In this document: positions 31,153-34,528 of the stretch, one piece after another
Position numbering within the stretch: the stretch's first letter is position 1
Layout of the letters: each line of letters opens with the position of its first letter
Source of the DNA: an uncultured SAR116 cluster alpha proteobacterium
GTDB lineage: Bacteria; Pseudomonadota; Alphaproteobacteria; Puniceispirillales; Marisalimonadaceae
Direction: 5' to 3'
DNA: 34,528 nt
NCBI GenBank assembly: GCA_902595145.1
Contig: CACJOU010000004.1
Coordinates: forward strand, 71,414-105,941
Program-made: the position numbers and the translations under genes
The notes under the pieces: generated by a model
Told to the model about the DNA's origin: nothing
The model's input: the letters and a program-made list of their open reading frames with translations, nothing else
The model's database searches: none

Positions 31153-32223
31153 ATGAATTTTATTTTCTATGTTTTACTATTTACTTTATATCCATTTATA
31201 GTCCAATCCCAAATTAAACTAGAAAAAGTTACCCCTAAAATTTCAAATTTATGGGGTATAGCAACAATAAATAAAGATGAAATACTGGTAACACAACGTT
31301 CTGGTAATGTTTACAGATTAAATGTTTTTAATAAAAACATAATAAAAATTGAAGGCGCTCCAAAAGTCTATAATTCGGGTCAAGGTGGATTACTTGATAT
31401 AGCTTTTGAAAAAGAGAACAAAGTTCAAAGAGTTTATTTATGTCTTAGCAAAGTTATACCTAGCAATAAATCATCGACAGCTATTTATAGTTATAACTTA
31501 AATAATAATAAACTAACTAATGAAAAAGTTATGTTTATATCAAATAAAATATCATCAAGTGGAAGACATTTTGGGTGCAGGCTTGCAATTAAAAATGAAT
31601 TTATTTTTGCTACCTTAGGTGATAGAGGCACTAGAGAGGACAGTCAAAATAGTAAAAATCATTCTGGTTCAATCATTAAAATATTAAAAAATGGAAACAA
31701 GTATAATAATAATGCATTTACTAATTCACTTCCTGAAATTTATTCTTTAGGACACCGAAATCCTCAAGGATTAAGCTTTGATTTAAAAAAAAATATCTTG
31801 TGGGCTCATGAACACGGACCACAAGGAGGAGATGAATTAAATATAGTATTAAAAGGAAAAAACTATGGTTGGCCAAAAGTCACTTTTGGTAAGGAATATG
31901 GTTCAGGTAGAAAGATTGGAATTGGAACTTCACTTCCAGGTTATGAAGATCCTAAATATGTTTGGGTGCCTTCAATTGCTCCATCTGGGATGATTTTTTA
32001 CGCAGGAAATATGTTTCCCGAATTTAAAAATAAAATTATTTTAGGATCTTTAAAATATAAAAGATTACACATTTTATCTTTAAAAGATGATAAAATTGTT
32101 AATGAACAAATTTTTTTAGAAAATAAGATTGGAAGAATTCGTGATATAGAAGAAATATCAGATGGATCTTTAATAATTATAAACGATGAATATGATGGTG
32201 GTGTTTACAGGCTTTATAAATAA
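31153..32223 (+). CDS. PQQ-dependent aldose sugar dehydrogenase (YliI/Asd family), exported
   Basis: A 356-residue six-bladed propeller. The N-terminus is a signal peptide (hydrophobic residues 3-17, cleavage likely after VQSQ or just before). Family motifs: SGQGGLLDIAF, SGRHFGCRLAI (with the likely catalytic His), LGDRGTREDSQN, YSLGHRNPQGLSF, WAHEHGPQGGDELN and NYGWPKVTFGKEY. It would oxidise aldoses such as glucose in the periplasm, passing electrons from PQQ to the respiratory chain. No PQQ synthesis genes are in the window, so the cofactor may be imported or made elsewhere. It is divergent from glk. Some close relatives have lost PQQ binding, so activity is probable, not certain. Confidence 0.9.
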   Translation: MNFIFYVLLFTLYPFIVQSQIKLEKVTPKISNLWGIATINKDEILVTQRSGNVYRLNVFNKNIIKIEGAPKVYNSGQGGLLDIAFEKENKVQRVYLCLSKVIPSNKSSTAIYSYNLNNNKLTNEKVMFISNKISSSGRHFGCRLAIKNEFIFATLGDRGTREDSQNSKNHSGSIIKILKNGNKYNNNAFTNSLPEIYSLGHRNPQGLSFDLKKNILWAHEHGPQGGDELNIVLKGKNYGWPKVTFGKEYGSGRKIGIGTSLPGYEDPKYVWVPSIAPSGMIFYAGNMFPEFKNKIILGSLKYKRLHILSLKDDKIVNEQIFLENKIGRIRDIEEISDGSLIIINDEYDGGVYRLYK

Positions 32224-32279
32224 ATAATAAATATATTTTAGTTAAAAAAAAACCATAGTCATAACAAATGGAGAATTAG

Positions 32280-32972
32280 ATGATTAAATTTTATTACAAT
32301 ACAAGTCCAAATCCTATGAAAATAGCTTTGTGTTTAGAAGAGATGAATCTGCCATATGAAGCAATTCCAATAGATACTAGAAAAGGCGACCAACATTCAG
32401 ATTCTTTCAAAGCAATTAATCCAAATGCTAAAGCGCCAGCAATTAAAGATGATGGGAATATTATTTTTGACAGTAATGCTATATTACTATATTTGGCAGA
32501 AAAATCTGGAAAATTTATAACTAAAAATACTCCTAAAAATAGAGCAGATCTTTTATCTTGGTTAATGTTTGTTGCTACAGGTATTGGTCCTTATTCAGGC
32601 CAATCAGTTCATTTTCAACACATGGCACCACAAAAATTAGACTATGCAATCAATAGATATCTTTTTGAAGCTGAGAGACATTATAATATTCTGGATGATC
32701 GTTTATCCAATAATCAATATATGTTGGGTGACACTTATACCATAGTTGATATGTGTGTTTGGGGCTGGGCACGTATGCTACCTAAAGTTATAGGTGAGGG
32801 TGAGTTAGAAAAAAGAACAAATTTAAATAGACTGATGACAGAGATTAATAATAGAGAGGCTACAAAAAGAGCACTGAATATTACAAATACAAACAATCAC
32901 AGTTTTAAGGTTGAAATAGATGCAGAAGCAAGTAAACATCTATTTCCTTCAAATGAAAGGCTTAAAAACTGA
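32280..32972 (+). CDS. Glutathione S-transferase family protein (YfcG-like)
   Basis: A 230-residue two-domain GST. The thioredoxin-like N-terminal half has YYNTSPNPMKIALCLEEMNLPYE, where TSPN matches the Thr/Asn active site of the Nu-class YfcG type, then NPNAKAPAIKDDG and the glutathione-binding FDSNAILLYLAE. The C-terminal half is helical, with DRLSNNQYMLGDTYTIVDMCVWGWA, the N-capping motif of GSTs. Disulfide reduction or peroxide defence fits the family. AGA-rich sequence, not a strong Shine-Dalgarno, precedes the ATG (GGAGAATTAG, eight nt). It ends directly against the convergent methyltransferase stop. Confidence 0.91.
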   Translation: MIKFYYNTSPNPMKIALCLEEMNLPYEAIPIDTRKGDQHSDSFKAINPNAKAPAIKDDGNIIFDSNAILLYLAEKSGKFITKNTPKNRADLLSWLMFVATGIGPYSGQSVHFQHMAPQKLDYAINRYLFEAERHYNILDDRLSNNQYMLGDTYTIVDMCVWGWARMLPKVIGEGELEKRTNLNRLMTEINNREATKRALNITNTNNHSFKVEIDAEASKHLFPSNERLKN

Positions 32973-34037
32973 TTAAGGTCTGATTTCAAAAACAGAATTC
33001 AGAGGATGATCAGTTTCAATTCTCTTTACTGTTTTGAAACCAACTAAATCACAATATTCTTTAACTTTTGCCTCTGGCAAGCCAACAGTTCCAAGACCAG
33101 CGCCATTGTTTGCAAGCGAAGTAGTCATACAAAAATGTAAACTCATAGCGTACATGAAAGGCACCATTGGTCCTTCGTTGTCAGCAGGATCATCTTCGCA
33201 CTTAATGTCCATGAGAACAAATATACCGTCATCCTTAACAGCTTTTCTGATTGTTTTCATTCCCTGTAATGGATCAATCATATCGTGAACAAGATCAAAG
33301 CAGGCAACAAAATCAAATTTTTCAGTTAATGGATTAGATACATCCCACTGCATAAATTTTAAATTATTATTTACCCCAGCATCTAAAGCAATTTTTTTAG
33401 CTCTTTCAATATTAGGCTCAAATAAATCAAAACCAAAAAACTGACTTTTTGGAAACTTCTTCGCCATCTCTACTGTTGATCTTCCTGAACCACAACCAAA
33501 GTCAGCAAATGTTACAGAACCTGTTTCTAATCTTGATTTCAGCTCTGGCATTTTATCAACCCAATCTGTTACCAGAAAATGCCTATATCTAGTACATCCT
33601 GTTTGATCGATACCGTTCCAAAAACCTTTGTCAATTTTATCATAATTAATACCACCCCCATTTTTAAAAGAATTTAAAAGTTCGTGGTAGGGTAATAATG
33701 AGCTATTTAAAATTTCAATAAGACCTTTTTGTGAAAATTTTCCTCCCTCTTCAACAAGTACAGGGATAAATTCTTTATTTAAGGATATCTTTCTGCTTAC
33801 TTTATCAAAATCAAGGTATCCTAGTGAAAACATTCCTAGACCCCATTCTCTAAGATATCTCTCATCGAGGTTCATCCTGTTAGCTAATTCCTGGCTAGTA
33901 GCTGGTCCGTATTTGGCAAGGTCCTCAAAAATTCCTAAATCAACACCTATAGCACAAAGGCGAATTCCTACAGCGCCTCTTGCATCACCAACTATTTTTT
34001 TTATTAAGTCTTTTTGAGGTAAGTTATTTTCATCCAT
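32973..34037 (-). CDS. SAM-dependent methyltransferase with N-terminal winged-helix domain
   Basis: A 354-residue protein. Residues 15-85 form a winged-helix/dimerisation domain (DLGIFEDLAKYGPATSQELANRMNLDERYLREW), as in O-methyltransferases and related two-domain enzymes. Residues 165-300 form a class I methyltransferase: motif I ADFGCGSGRSTVEMA, FFGFDLFEPNI, FMQWDVSN, FDFVACFDLVHDM and DDGIFVLMDIK. The acceptor substrate is not predictable. The ATG at 34037 follows AAGGAGA by seven nt, a strong ribosome site. It is divergent from the partial ORF at the right edge over a 158-bp A+T-rich spacer in which I see no clear element. Confidence 0.89.
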   Translation of the reverse strand: MDENNLPQKDLIKKIVGDARGAVGIRLCAIGVDLGIFEDLAKYGPATSQELANRMNLDERYLREWGLGMFSLGYLDFDKVSRKISLNKEFIPVLVEEGGKFSQKGLIEILNSSLLPYHELLNSFKNGGGINYDKIDKGFWNGIDQTGCTRYRHFLVTDWVDKMPELKSRLETGSVTFADFGCGSGRSTVEMAKKFPKSQFFGFDLFEPNIERAKKIALDAGVNNNLKFMQWDVSNPLTEKFDFVACFDLVHDMIDPLQGMKTIRKAVKDDGIFVLMDIKCEDDPADNEGPMVPFMYAMSLHFCMTTSLANNGAGLGTVGLPEAKVKEYCDLVGFKTVKRIETDHPLNSVFEIRP

Positions 34038-34195
34038 TAATTTTCTCCTTCATTCAAAAATTATATAAATTAAATAAAATTTGTAAATTCAGATATTTGG
34101 TACGTTTTTTGAAATAAATATAGATCTTTTAATAATTTGTATTTTAAAAATATTTAATTAGTATTTTAGGATAATATTAATATTAGGAAAAGCTA

Positions 34196-34528
34196 ATGCG
34201 AGATTGGGATACAAGAATAAATACTCTTAAATCTGATATTCAAGCTGCGCGTGAAAAGTATGTTATTCCTTTCATGAAAGCTCAACCTAAACCTGCTCCT
34301 CCTCAAAAAGAAGTATCTCAAACTCCTTCTCAAACTCCTGAAGAAAATAAAGTTGAAACTTCAGCGAAAGCTACAACTGAAAAATTATATGAGAACAAAG
34401 ACCCAACATCTTCTCTTGATTTAATAGATAAAACTAATGAAGCAAGAAATGAAACTAACTTAGGTTTAACACAAGAGATAACAAATAAAATTGATAGTGC
34501 ATTGGAACAAACTAAGCCTGCAGAAGAA
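34196..34528 (+). CDS. Hypothetical low-complexity protein, N-terminal part only
   Basis: The frame opens with ATG at 34196, seven nt after AGGAAA, and runs 111 codons off the right edge without a stop. The first 25 residues (MRDWDTRINTLKSDIQAARE) are charged and helical; then comes a Pro/Gln/Glu/Thr/Lys-rich, probably disordered stretch (QPKPAPPQKEV, QTPSQTPEE) followed by more helical, acidic sequence. No family is recognised, and no signal peptide or membrane segment is visible in this part. It could be a scaffold or linker protein; the rest is needed for any call. Confidence 0.6.
   Translation, partial: MRDWDTRINTLKSDIQAAREKYVIPFMKAQPKPAPPQKEVSQTPSQTPEENKVETSAKATTEKLYENKDPTSSLDLIDKTNEARNETNLGLTQEITNKIDSALEQTKPAEE

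Overview
This window looks like part of the chromosome of a free-living, A+T-rich (about 30% G+C by eye) alphaproteobacterium, probably a marine oligotroph of the SAR11-like / HIMB59 / AEGEAN-169 kind. I base this on the base composition, very short intergenic gaps, a DUF1127 gene with an anti-Shine-Dalgarno RNA downstream, a tripartite tricarboxylate transporter, HyuA/HyuB, a phytanoyl-CoA-dioxygenase-type oxygenase and thiamine salvage without visible biosynthesis. The lineage is an inference. No tRNA, rRNA, CRISPR array, insertion sequence or phage gene is seen.

Layout. (1) 1-853, minus: the truncated end of a cupin dioxygenase gene, then a DUF1127 gene whose 3' region folds into two hairpins with CCUCC-type loops and a Rho-independent terminator, which is the architecture of the CcsR/cuckoo sRNAs. 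(2) 1042-4766, minus: a TPP riboswitch leading thiM-thiE-SDR-MFS in one tight operon. (3) 4891-6285, plus: an adenylate cyclase fused to an alpha/beta hydrolase. (4) 6295-19949: a LysR regulator divergent from a nine-gene plus-strand catabolic cluster: TctC-TctB-TctA transporter, branched-chain-type aminotransferase, HyuB-HyuA, a TPP-dependent 2-oxoacid enzyme, an acyl-CoA dehydrogenase and an NDP-forming acyl-CoA synthetase. (5) 20039-28449, plus: a signalling island of MBL-fold hydrolase, cyclic-nucleotide-binding domain, a roughly 1955-residue soluble kinase with eleven PAS-type modules, a lone receiver, and a receiver-cyclase fusion. (6) 28452-31062, minus: PhyH oxygenase, RraA-like protein and glucokinase; then plus-strand PQQ-type sugar dehydrogenase and GST; a minus-strand methyltransferase; and a partial low-complexity ORF at the right edge.

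How the parts work together. The most striking segment is the signalling island: adjacent, mostly overlapping genes encode a possible cyclic-nucleotide synthase, reader and degrader together with a multi-PAS hybrid kinase and receivers. This suggests a phosphorelay wired to a second messenger. The catabolic cluster reads as uptake of an organic acid or cyclic amide, ATP-dependent ring or amide opening, transamination, 2-oxoacid processing and acyl-CoA metabolism; the substrate is unknown. The riboswitch operon puts an uncharacterised MFS carrier and an SDR under probable thiamine control.
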